Shown: piece after piece, positions 1-6,048 of the stretch
Layout of the letters: each line of letters starts with the position of its first letter
Numbering within the stretch: position 1 is the first letter of the stretch
Source of the DNA: an uncultured Bacteroidales bacterium
GTDB lineage: Bacteria; Bacteroidota; Bacteroidia; Bacteroidales; F082
Direction: 5' to 3'
Length of the DNA stretch: 6,048 bases
NCBI GenBank assembly: GCA_946410535.1
Contig: CAMKAR010000141.1
Location: 1 to 6,048 of the forward strand
The notes under the pieces: generated by a model
Database searches by the model: none
Told to the model about the DNA's origin: nothing
The model's input: the letters and a program-made list of their open reading frames with translations, nothing else
Made by a program: the position numbers and the translations under genes

Positions 1-97
1 GTTCGGTGCTCATATCCCTTGTGTTTTTCATTTTGGTGGTTGCCCCGCATTATCAGCGGAATAGGGTTCGGTAATACGATTTCGATTTCGGCGGTTG
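1..97. other. Window edge, unresolved partial gene(s)
   Basis: Several readings are open here and I cannot choose between them. On the plus strand, 3-74 reads through a hydrophobic stretch (SVLISLVFFILVVAP) to a TAA, which could be the C-terminal membrane segment of a gene starting outside the window. On the minus strand, a frame starting at ATG 31-29 begins MKNTRDMSTE and runs off the edge. Another minus frame is open from ATG 113-111 inside the palindrome and includes MRGNHQNEKHKGYEHR from ATG 50-48. No TAnnTTTG box was found for a minus-strand start. A plus-strand gene end just before the palindrome would match the way this repeat sits at the ends of mod and res, but that is only analogy. 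Confidence 0.25.
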
Positions 98-123
98 TAG
101 AGACGCAATGCATTGCGTCTCTA
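97..123 (+). repeat. REP-like palindrome, copy A (perfect)
   Basis: Positions 98-123 form a 26-bp perfect palindrome with half-site TAGAGACGCAATG and no spacer, so RNA or single-stranded DNA would fold into an 11-bp stem with a 4-base loop. GTAG occurs at 97-100 on the left; the right side reads ATAG on the opposite strand. The same element recurs at 505-531, 2998-3024 and 5918-5944. It lies 77 bases before the RAYT gene, as REP elements often flank their RAYT gene. Its central ATGCAT gives an ATG on each strand. Confidence 0.9.
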
Positions 124-167
124 TGTGAAATAATTAATAAATTCTATTATTATAATTAAAATATTAT

Positions 168-175
168 TATTTTTG
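168..175 (+). promoter_or_regulatory. Possible -7 box for the RAYT gene
   Basis: TATTTTTG matches the Bacteroidota -7 consensus TAnnTTTG and lies 25 bases before the ATG at 201. The surrounding 124-200 is very AT-rich. There is no TTTG about 20 bases upstream, so this is only half of a promoter. In such AT-rich sequence a chance match is quite possible. Confidence 0.4.
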
Positions 176-200
176 CGGATTAAATTCAAATTCGATTATT

Positions 201-752
201 ATGGATGAAATTAAATATAATAATAGATTTAGAATTCCATCTGCTCGTGCTAGTTGGCACGATTATTCTGGAGGGACATATTTTGTAACTATTTGTACGA
301 AGGGTAGAGAACATTTTTTTGGCGAGATAAAGGATGGCGTAATGACAAAGACGGAGATTGGGGATTATTTGGAAAAACAGATTCTTCTAACAGAAAAGAT
401 GCGTGCAGATATGAATGTTGAAATACCATTGTTTGTTGTTATGCCTAATCATGTCCATTTGATTGTGGTGATTGGACAAAAACGAAATAATATGTCAGAT
501 GATGGTAGAGACGAAATGCATTGCGCCTCAACAACGTCAAACACGTTTTCACCGCAATCAAAAAATTTGGCATCAGTCATCAGGGGAATTAAAATCGCCA
601 CAAAGACCTATGCCACGAAACAGGGTATCCTATTTGGCTGGCAGCCCCGTTTTCATGACCACATCATTAGAAATATTGATGAATTGAATAGGATTGCCCT
701 ATATATCGAACACAATGTCTCCAATTGGAAACAGGATTATTTTCACGGATAA
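201..752 (+). CDS. REP-associated Y1/HUH transposase (RAYT, TnpA_REP type)
   Basis: This 183-residue protein is a single-domain Y1 (IS200-like) HUH nuclease of the RAYT group, enzymes that cut and join single-stranded DNA at REP hairpins. The N-terminal segment DYSGGTYFVTICT (21-33) is typical of the family. The HUH metal-binding motif is MPNHVHL (H84, H86). The family block WQPRFHDHIIRN occupies 147-158, and the likely nucleophile is Y168 in ALYIEHN, followed by W176. All catalytic residues are present, the frame is unbroken and the length is normal, so it may be active. Residues about 102-110 are encoded by a degenerate copy of the palindrome, in the variable stretch between the HUH motif and the C-terminal block. 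The start at 201 gives the expected N-terminus; no Shine-Dalgarno is visible. No tnpB or iscB gene accompanies it, which favours a domesticated RAYT over a complete IS200/IS605 element. Confidence 0.9.
   Translation: MDEIKYNNRFRIPSARASWHDYSGGTYFVTICTKGREHFFGEIKDGVMTKTEIGDYLEKQILLTEKMRADMNVEIPLFVVMPNHVHLIVVIGQKRNNMSDDGRDEMHCASTTSNTFSPQSKNLASVIRGIKIATKTYATKQGILFGWQPRFHDHIIRNIDELNRIALYIEHNVSNWKQDYFHG
505..531 (+). repeat. REP-like palindrome, copy B (degenerate, inside the RAYT gene)
   Basis: Positions 506-531 match the 26-bp palindrome at 23 of 26 positions, with differences at 514, 526 and 530. GTAG is kept at 505-508. The copy is read in the frame giving RDEMHCAS and adds no stop or frameshift. 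The changes break the symmetry at the pairs they touch, so this copy is probably an old insertion now kept as coding sequence. Confidence 0.85.
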
Positions 753-806
753 CATATACAATTGACGGATGAATAATACGGGAATTGTTTTCGTTGGCCA
801 AAATAA

Positions 807-837
807 TTTGATTTGGTTTGAAAAATCCCTATTTTTG
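807..837 (+). promoter_or_regulatory. Probable promoter for the leader RNA and mod-res
   Basis: TTTG at 807-810, a 19-base spacer and TATTTTTG at 830-837 match both halves of the Bacteroidota housekeeping promoter. Transcription would start near 844, about 60 bases before the structured region and about 270 bases before the mod start. Two further TTTG at 812-815 and 817-820 give shorter, less suitable spacings. It is the best promoter match in the gap between the RAYT gene and mod. Confidence 0.55.
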
Positions 838-902
838 CCACTCAAACAAACAAATGACCCTTAGAAAAAAGAGATACAAATCATTAACATATTATAAACC
901 AT

Positions 903-1100
903 AGCGTTTGCTGCTATTCTGAAATCATTCCAAAGCTTGGCCGCAAAGGAACTACAACAGAAGGTAGAGCAAGCCTGCGTATAGGCGTGGGCGAGCTTAT
1001 CTGTTGTAGTGGGTCTGGCCAAGCACCCGGAATGTGGATAAGTTTCGTCCACGTTCTTTTTGTGCTTGGCTGTCTGTGTTTTAGGGCATCTGCAAACGCT
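903..1100 (+). ncRNA. Candidate structured RNA, leader of mod or separate ncRNA (family not recognised)
   Basis: Nested perfect complements give a long rod: 903-911 with 1092-1100 (9 bp), 919-925 with 1078-1084 (7 bp, two G-U), 926-931 with 1029-1034 (6 bp), 935-942 with 1017-1024 (8 bp), 951-960 with 1001-1010 (10 bp) and an apical hairpin 973-976 with 983-986. An alternative hairpin pairs 1018-1026 with 1062-1070 (9 bp) and 1029-1038 with 1048-1057 (10 bp, two G-U), and excludes two helices of the rod. The G-U pairs would be A-C mismatches on the other strand, so the plus strand is favoured. There is no U-tract after 1100 and the mod ATG follows 16 bases later, which suits a 5' leader, although processing to a free RNA is possible. 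A 6S-like rod is another possibility. I cannot assign a known family. Confidence 0.6.
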
Positions 1101-1116
1101 CTAACATCGAGATACA

Positions 1117-3039
1117 ATGCCCAAAACCCTTATTGAAGAACTGCCTCGCATTGCAGCTGAAGGTCGGCGCGAGGCGCAGCAGGTGCTCGACCGCTTGAGT
1201 GGCGGCGTACAGATTGGCCTGCAAACCAACGAATTGGTACTGCCCGCCCGCGACACATCGGGACTGTGGCGCGGACAAACCACCAACCAAGACCTTTACC
1301 AACCTTGGTACAACCGCCTCGTCTATGGCGACAACATGCTTGCCATGCAAGCCCTGCTGAAGGGCGACCCTGCCAACGGAACGCCTTCGTTGCGCGGTGC
1401 CGTTGACCTGATTTACATTGACCCGCCTTTCGACAGCAAGGCCGACTATCGCACCAAAATCACCCTGCCGGGCGGAGAGGTGGTGCAACGCCCCACTGTG
1501 ATTGAGCAGTTCGGCTATTCCGACCTTTGGGAGAAAGGTACGGTGAGTTACCTCGAATATATGTATCCTCGCCTCGTGCTGATGCGCGAATTGCTTTCCG
1601 AGCGAGGCAGCATCTATGTGCATATCGATTGGCATGTAGGACATTATATGAAGATTATTTTGGATGATATTTTTGGGAAAGAGAATTTTAGAGATGAAAT
1701 TGTGTGGTATTACAACAATAAAATGAGTAGAAGCAGTAAAGATTTTGCTCATGCCCACGATACTATTTTCTTTTATACAATGACGGAGAATAATACATTT
1801 CAAGAGGTAAAGATATTAAGAGATAAGCCTGTTAAACAGAGCGTTCGTGAATGGAAAGATAAAAAGAATATGCGAGCGAGGGATGAAAACGGAAATATCA
1901 TTTACGAAGTTTCTTACGATGTTACTGCAAATGATGTATGGCAAATTCCTTTTATTGCATCTACATCAGGAGAAAGGGTTGATTATGCTACCCAAAAGCC
2001 CGAAGCCCTTTTGGAACGTATCATCAAAGCCTCATCCAACGAAGGCGATTTGGTATGTGACTTTTTCGGCGGCAGCGGTACTACGGCAGCCGTAGCGGAG
2101 AAATTAGGTCGTCGCTGGATAACTACCGACATCGGCAAACCATCAGCCCTTGTCATGCGCAAACGCCTCATCGACCAAGAAGCCAAGCCATTCCTTTATC
2201 AGGCCGTGGGCGATTACCAAAAACAAGCCTTTGCCACCAGCCACATCAAGCGCGTGAGCGATTTGAGCCAGATTGTGCTCGGCCTTTACGGTGCCTTGCC
2301 TTTTGCTGCGGAGCAAGTTGCCGACCGCAATTTCGGTTACATGAAAGACAGCCGTACCCTCGTCATGGTGGACAGCCCTAACAAACTCACTGGCCCCGCC
2401 ACCATCAAGCGGGCATACGAGGCCAAAAGCAGTCTGCTCGGCGGCGGCTGGAACAAGGTGGTGGTGCTCGGTTGGAATTTCTCCTACGACATCTCGCAAG
2501 CCATTCAGGAATATGCCGACAAAGGCGTGGAGGTGTTGGTCATCCCGCCCGACCTCATCGACAAACTCTCCAAGAAAGGCTACCGCAACCTCATCAATTC
2601 GGGCAACATCCGCTTCAGTTCGCTGCAATACCTGATGCTGAAGCCGATGAAGGTGGGATCAACCCCGTTGAACCCCGACAACGAAACACTGACCGTGGAA
2701 TTGGAAAACTATGTGCTTATCTCGCCCGACAACCTTCCCTTGGACGATGCCAACAAGCAGAAACTGCAACAGGTGATGGCCGACGACCCGCTCGCGCTCA
2801 TCGAATACTGGAGCATCGACCCTGATTACGACGGCGTGACTTTCCGCAGCAAATGGCAGGACTATCGCGAAAACACCGAAAACGACAACGACCCGCTACA
2901 TTGTGTATATAAAGTGTCGCTCGATGTGCCAAAGAAGGCCAACCGAAAGGTATGCGTGAAGGCCGTGGATGTGTTTGGTTATGAATCAATGGTCATTGTA
3001 GAGACGCAATGCATTGCGTCTCTGAATACGTCAAAATAA
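1117..3039 (+). CDS. mod: Type III restriction-modification DNA methyltransferase (Mod)
   Basis: This 640-residue protein is the modification and specificity subunit of a type III system; it transfers methyl groups from S-adenosylmethionine to (most likely) adenine N6. Motif IV is DPPF (102-105, in [14 protein letters not shown]). A motif VIII-like segment HDTIFFY (214-220) follows, then a short target-recognition segment to about 275, then [11 protein letters not shown] (292-302), and the SAM-binding motif I FFGGSGTT (316-323). Motif IV before motif I is the beta order typical of Mod. The long C-terminal half (about 380-625) is the region that in this family contacts Res and DNA. The start at 1117 is fixed by an in-frame TAA at 1102-1104. 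Bases about 1620-1980 are far more AT-rich than the rest. The last residues VETQCIASL are encoded by a palindromic repeat. No simple-sequence tract for phase variation is seen. res follows 7 bases downstream. Confidence 0.96.
   Translation: MPKTLIEELPRIAAEGRREAQQVLDRLSGGVQIGLQTNELVLPARDTSGLWRGQTTNQDLYQPWYNRLVYGDNMLAMQALLKGDPANGTPSLRGAVDLIYIDPPFDSKADYRTKITLPGGEVVQRPTVIEQFGYSDLWEKGTVSYLEYMYPRLVLMRELLSERGSIYVHIDWHVGHYMKIILDDIFGKENFRDEIVWYYNNKMSRSSKDFAHAHDTIFFYTMTENNTFQEVKILRDKPVKQSVREWKDKKNMRARDENGNIIYEVSYDVTANDVWQIPFIASTSGERVDYATQKPEALLERIIKASSNEGDLVCDFFGGSGTTAAVAEKLGRRWITTDIGKPSALVMRKRLIDQEAKPFLYQAVGDYQKQAFATSHIKRVSDLSQIVLGLYGALPFAAEQVADRNFGYMKDSRTLVMVDSPNKLTGPATIKRAYEAKSSLLGGGWNKVVVLGWNFSYDISQAIQEYADKGVEVLVIPPDLIDKLSKKGYRNLINSGNIRFSSLQYLMLKPMKVGSTPLNPDNETLTVELENYVLISPDNLPLDDANKQKLQQVMADDPLALIEYWSIDPDYDGVTFRSKWQDYRENTENDNDPLHCVYKVSLDVPKKANRKVCVKAVDVFGYESMVIVETQCIASLNTSK
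2998..3024 (+). repeat. REP-like palindrome, copy C (inside the end of mod)
   Basis: GTAG at 2998-3001 and a perfect 24-bp palindromic core at 3000-3023 match copy A; only the last base (3024, G for A) differs. It is read in the frame giving VETQCIASL, 4 codons before the mod stop, so it extends the protein without a stop. The native end of the protein was probably near YESMVI. In the mRNA its hairpin lies just before the res start, where it could affect coupling of the two genes. Confidence 0.9.
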
Positions 3040-3046
3040 TAGAACC

Positions 3047-5920
3047 ATGAGCAGAGAAATACCATTGGAATTAGCATCCCGTTTGACCGCCACGGTGAAC
3101 GAGGCGTTTGCCACGGGTGAGATGATGGAACAGGTTTCGCCTGTCACGGCGGAATTGCTGCGTTTTTGGTTTTGCGAGCCGTTCACCAATGAGCGCGGCA
3201 TCAATTTCCACGAAGGGCAGCGACAAGCCATCCTCAATGCGATATATTTGCACGAGGTGCTGAAAATCAACAATGTGATGGAGATTTACAAGGCAGTTGT
3301 TCCCGAAATGCTTCCCATGGCCGACCTCGCGTTGTTGGGCAAGCCGAAATATGCCTTCCCGAAATATGCGGTGAAAATGGCCACTGGCACGGGAAAGACA
3401 TGGGTGATGCACGCCCTGCTGCTTTGGCAGATGCTGAATGTAAGGCACACGGAGGATTCGTCGCGCTATACGCAGAATTTCCTCATTGTGGCACCAGGTT
3501 TGGTGGTTTACGACCGCCTTCAAGACGCTTTCAAAGGCCGCCTGAAAGCAGGTGGAACCACCGAGCGCGACCCGATGACCAATGACTTCCGCAAATTCCA
3601 AGACCTTTTCATTCCGCCGGTTTACCGCGACGAAGTCTTTGGATTCTTGCAAAACAACGTGGTGAGCAAGGAGGACGGCATCGGGCGCAAGGTGACGGGC
3701 GGCGGACTGATTGCCCTCACCAACTGGCATTTGTTTATGAGTGGTGAGGACGAAACGACTGAAGATGACAATGCCGCGCCAGCCATTATCAATGCCTTGC
3801 TGCCAGCTCGTCCCGGCACCTCGGCGGGTAACGCCTTGGACACTTTGGACAACGCCTATCTGCGCGGTAACGAGTTGGACTATATGGCCTCCTTGCCCGA
3901 CTTGATGGTCATCAACGACGAGGCGCACCACATCCACGAAAGCAAGGTGGCTGGCGAAATCGAGGAAGTGGAATGGCAAAAGGGCTTGGACTACATTTCA
4001 AAAGGGAAGGACAAGTTCTATCAGATTGACTTTTCGGCCACGCCTTATTCCACATCGGGAACGGGCAAAAAGGCGAAGAAGCACTATTTCCCGCACATCA
4101 TTGTCGATTTCGACCTGACTACAGCCATGAAAAGAGGCTTGGTCAAGACCTTGCTGTTGGACAAGCGGCAAGAACTGACCGAATTGGAACACCTTGATTA
4201 TAAGGCAGTCCGCGACGAGCGCAACAAAGTTGTCGGATTGAGCGATGGCCAACGGCTGATGCTTCGTGCCGGACTGAAAAAACTTTCCATCTTGGAGGAA
4301 GGCTTTGCCCACATTGATGCCAACAAGAGGCCAAAAATGATGGTGATTTGCGAGGATACTTCCGTGACACCATTCGTTGCGGAGTTCCTTGAAAGCGAGG
4401 GTCTCGACAAAGAAGACATTTTGAGTATCGACAGCAACAAGCAAGGCGAGGTGAAACCCGACGAATGGTTGGAAATCAAGGAGAAACTGTTCAACATTGA
4501 CCGTTATGCCCAACCCAAGGTCATCGTTTCGGTGCTGATGTTGCGCGAGGGTTTCGATGTGAACAATATCTGTGTGGTGGTTCCTTTGAGGACCTCGACA
4601 GCCTCCATTTTGTTGGAGCAGACCATTGGGCGCGGCCTCCGCTTGATGTGGCGCGAGCCTGAATATCAGGAAGAAAAAGAGGAAAACAGAAAAGCCGTTT
4701 TGGTGCGCAAGGAAAAACCGAAATCCTATTTGGATATGCTGTCCATCATCGAGCATCCGGCTTTCCAGCAGTTCTACGACGAGTTGTTGAGCGAAGGTCT
4801 GGCTGCAGTGGAAGACGACGACATCAGTTCCTCTTCGGTCACTGGCGACCTTATCAAAGTCGGCTTGAAGGAAAACTATGAGGAATACGACCTGTTTTGG
4901 CCCATCGTGATACGCGATGCCGAGGAAGAAATCACCTCCAAGCAAATCGATGTCAGTACTTTGGAACCCTTTTCGGCGTTCACGTTGGAACAATTGAGGA
5001 TGTTTTTGGTCAACGAAGGCGAGACCTTCTATTCCGAAGCCATTCTGTCATCCACCACGTTTGGCAAATACGAGGTCAAAGCCGACTTGTTCACGGCGAC
5101 ATCCTACAACGAATACCTACAAAAGATACTGCGCACCATCACCATGCGCGTGAATCGGGTGGGAGGGAAGCAGTTGCCCACCTTGCAAATCAATGAGATG
5201 GAGATTGTTCGCATCGTCGATGTCTATATTCGTTCAAGGCTTTTCAACCAACTCTTCAATCCCTTCAACGGGAACGATTGGAAAATCTTGCTCTCGAAGA
5301 ACGCCATCGTCACGCAACATATAATAAAGGTGATGAGCGTGGCTATCCACGAGATGCAGGAAAACGTGATGAGCAACGAGGCCGTTGTGGAAAAGATTTG
5401 GTTCTCCTCGGTGAAAACCTTGCGTATGCGGGAGCGGTTTTCGTTGGAGTTGCAGAAAGTCATTTATGAGCGTTTGGCCTATCCGTCAAGCAAAGGCAGG
5501 TTGGAAAAGGAGTTCATGGAATTTCTCGACCGGGATTCTGACGTGCAGAGTTTTCTGAAAATCAACGAGAGCCAACACGGTTTTGCCAAGGTGTTCTACA
5601 TTCGCGAGGACGGCTTGTTGGCTTCGTACCACCCAGATTTCATCGTGAAAACGGCTGAAGCCATCACCATTGTCGAAACCAAGGGCGACGACAAGGCCAA
5701 TGATGCCAATGTGCGCCGCAAGCAAATGTCAATCTTGGACTGGTGTAAGAAAATCAACCGTTTGCCTGCCGAAATGCGGATGGAGCGTGAATGGAACTAT
5801 ATCCTTCTTGGGGAAAGCGATTTTTACACATGGTCTAATAATGGCGCATCTTTCAACGACATAGCACGTTTGTCACACGTTTCTCAAACAACTGTTACGG
5901 GATTGTTGTTTGACCTATAG
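3047..5920 (+). CDS. res: Type III restriction enzyme Res subunit (DEAH helicase-nuclease)
   Basis: This 957-residue protein is the ATP-dependent restriction subunit that acts in complex with Mod. The SF2 helicase motifs are in order: Walker A ATGTGKT (112-118), motif II DEAH (291-294), motif III SATP (330-333), motif V REGFDV (500-505) and motif VI QTIGRGLR (525-532). The C-terminal nuclease shows PD-x12-ETK (P863, D864, E877, K879), with all catalytic residues present. The length is normal for Res. After the nuclease, ASFNDIARLSHVSQTTV (934-950) resembles a helix-turn-helix. The ATG lies 7 bases after the mod stop, so the genes are almost certainly cotranscribed and translationally coupled; no Shine-Dalgarno is visible. 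The TAG stop (5918-5920) consists of the first three bases of a palindromic repeat, so the original C-terminus may have been slightly different. The system looks intact. Confidence 0.96.
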   Translation: MSREIPLELASRLTATVNEAFATGEMMEQVSPVTAELLRFWFCEPFTNERGINFHEGQRQAILNAIYLHEVLKINNVMEIYKAVVPEMLPMADLALLGKPKYAFPKYAVKMATGTGKTWVMHALLLWQMLNVRHTEDSSRYTQNFLIVAPGLVVYDRLQDAFKGRLKAGGTTERDPMTNDFRKFQDLFIPPVYRDEVFGFLQNNVVSKEDGIGRKVTGGGLIALTNWHLFMSGEDETTEDDNAAPAIINALLPARPGTSAGNALDTLDNAYLRGNELDYMASLPDLMVINDEAHHIHESKVAGEIEEVEWQKGLDYISKGKDKFYQIDFSATPYSTSGTGKKAKKHYFPHIIVDFDLTTAMKRGLVKTLLLDKRQELTELEHLDYKAVRDERNKVVGLSDGQRLMLRAGLKKLSILEEGFAHIDANKRPKMMVICEDTSVTPFVAEFLESEGLDKEDILSIDSNKQGEVKPDEWLEIKEKLFNIDRYAQPKVIVSVLMLREGFDVNNICVVVPLRTSTASILLEQTIGRGLRLMWREPEYQEEKEENRKAVLVRKEKPKSYLDMLSIIEHPAFQQFYDELLSEGLAAVEDDDISSSSVTGDLIKVGLKENYEEYDLFWPIVIRDAEEEITSKQIDVSTLEPFSAFTLEQLRMFLVNEGETFYSEAILSSTTFGKYEVKADLFTATSYNEYLQKILRTITMRVNRVGGKQLPTLQINEMEIVRIVDVYIRSRLFNQLFNPFNGNDWKILLSKNAIVTQHIIKVMSVAIHEMQENVMSNEAVVEKIWFSSVKTLRMRERFSLELQKVIYERLAYPSSKGRLEKEFMEFLDRDSDVQSFLKINESQHGFAKVFYIREDGLLASYHPDFIVKTAEAITIVETKGDDKANDANVRRKQMSILDWCKKINRLPAEMRMEREWNYILLGESDFYTWSNNGASFNDIARLSHVSQTTVTGLLFDL

Positions 5921-5944
5921 AGACGCAATGCATTGCGTCTCTAC
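5918..5944 (-). repeat. REP-like palindrome, copy D (supplies the res stop codon)
   Basis: Positions 5918-5943 are the perfect 26-bp palindrome. The left flank makes ATAG, while the right flank (CTAC at 5941-5944) reads GTAG on the minus strand, so this copy has the opposite orientation to A, B and C. Its first three bases are the TAG stop of res. As RNA it would form a stable hairpin at the 3' end of the mod-res transcript, but no U-tract follows directly, so it is not a standard intrinsic terminator; it might protect the 3' end. Confidence 0.9.
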
Positions 5945-5956
5945 GATGGTTGGATA

Positions 5957-5988
5957 ACCGAAATTTTGATTTGTCGGTGTTTTTTTTT
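5957..5988 (+). terminator. Weak candidate terminator after res
   Basis: ACCGA (5957-5961) can pair with TCGGT (5974-5978), extendable by two A-T pairs past a bulged base, and nine T follow at 5980-5988. The arrangement suits an intrinsic terminator for mod-res, but the stem is short and the region overlaps the promoter match for the next gene. The T-run may only be spacer sequence of that promoter. Confidence 0.3.
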
Positions 5989-5997
5989 CTAACTTTG
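5965..5997 (+). promoter_or_regulatory. Probable promoter of the next gene
   Basis: TTTG at 5965-5968, a 21-base spacer and TAACTTTG at 5990-5997 match both halves of the Bacteroidota promoter. Transcription would start near 6004, giving a leader of about 14 bases before the ATG at 6018. The spacer contains a run of nine T. Confidence 0.6.
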
Positions 5998-6017
5998 CGA
6001 TAACAAAACACCATCAG

Positions 6018-6048
6018 ATGAAAAAACATTTTCTTATCACCCTGCTGT
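6018..6048 (+). CDS. Start of a probable exported protein (partial)
   Basis: The frame begins MKKHFLITLL and runs off the window. Two lysines followed by a hydrophobic stretch are typical of the start of a signal peptide or lipoprotein signal. A good promoter match lies just upstream, which supports this ATG as a true start. Only ten codons are visible, so the function cannot be stated. It has its own promoter and is probably not part of the restriction-modification operon. Confidence 0.6.
   Translation, partial: MKKHFLITLL

Noticed and set aside
758..788. Terminator after the RAYT gene (ACAATT 758-763 with AATTGT 783-788)
   Set aside because: Only six A/T-rich pairs with a 19-base loop and just a short T-run after it; too weak to call.
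903..1100. Retron msr-msd RNA, because of the terminal inverted repeats and long internal stems
   Set aside because: No reverse transcriptase gene is present; the following gene is clearly a methyltransferase.
903..1100. HEARO/omega RNA of an IscB or TnpB system, because a Y1-like transposase lies upstream
   Set aside because: No iscB or tnpB gene or remnant is present in the window, and I saw no sequence resemblance to omega RNAs that I could support.
838..1116. SAM, SAH or cobalamin riboswitch controlling the methyltransferase
   Set aside because: I could not find the conserved core sequences of the known classes; GCCACT at 837-842 lies outside the structured part and in the wrong context for a cobalamin switch.
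1081..1803. Long open frames on the minus strand across mod and res (also 3071-3979 and 3998-4993)
   Set aside because: They lie opposite well-supported genes, have no family motifs and are what is expected from codon bias on the coding strand.
97..5944. Palindromes as a CRISPR array or as recognition sites of this type III system
   Set aside because: The copies are kilobases apart with no regular spacers. Type III sites are short and asymmetric, and nothing in the sequence ties the specificity of Mod to this repeat.

Overview
The window looks like a chromosomal piece from a member of the Bacteroidota, probably a Bacteroidales-like organism. The clues are promoter boxes of the Bacteroidota type (TTTG, a spacer of about 20 bases, then TAnnTTTG), gene starts without a recognisable Shine-Dalgarno sequence, and the protein families present. 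The species cannot be told from the sequence.

Layout. Positions 1-97 are an unresolved gene edge. A palindromic repeat (97-123) and an AT-rich promoter region precede a single-domain Y1/HUH transposase of the REP-associated (RAYT) type (201-752). A 364-base gap (753-1116) follows. It holds a good promoter match and, at 903-1100, a strongly self-complementary stretch that looks like a structured RNA ending 16 bases before the next start codon. Then comes a complete type III restriction-modification operon: mod (1117-3039, N6-adenine/N4-cytosine methyltransferase of the beta order) and res (3047-5920, DEAH helicase with a C-terminal PD-(D/E)xK nuclease), separated by 7 bases. The window ends with a promoter-like region and the first ten codons of a probable exported protein (6018 onward).

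The main unexplained signal is a 26-bp perfect palindrome with half-site TAGAGACGCAATG. It occurs four times: before the RAYT gene, inside the RAYT gene (degenerate), inside the last codons of mod, and across the stop codon of res. Each copy carries GTAG on exactly one side, the tetranucleotide that marks the foot of REP hairpins recognised by RAYT proteins. This suggests an active or recently active RAYT/REP-like pair that has inserted into gene ends here. The three genic copies use all three reading frames of the element: one gives coding sequence ETQCIAS, one gives RDEMHCAS, and one gives the stop codon of res.

Two other signals stand out. The middle of mod (about 1620-1980) is about 33% GC against 52-65% in sampled flanking lines, which fits replacement of the target-recognition segment by recombination. 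The leader RNA before mod can form two mutually exclusive folds, which could be a switch on expression of the restriction-modification operon or a separate non-coding RNA.
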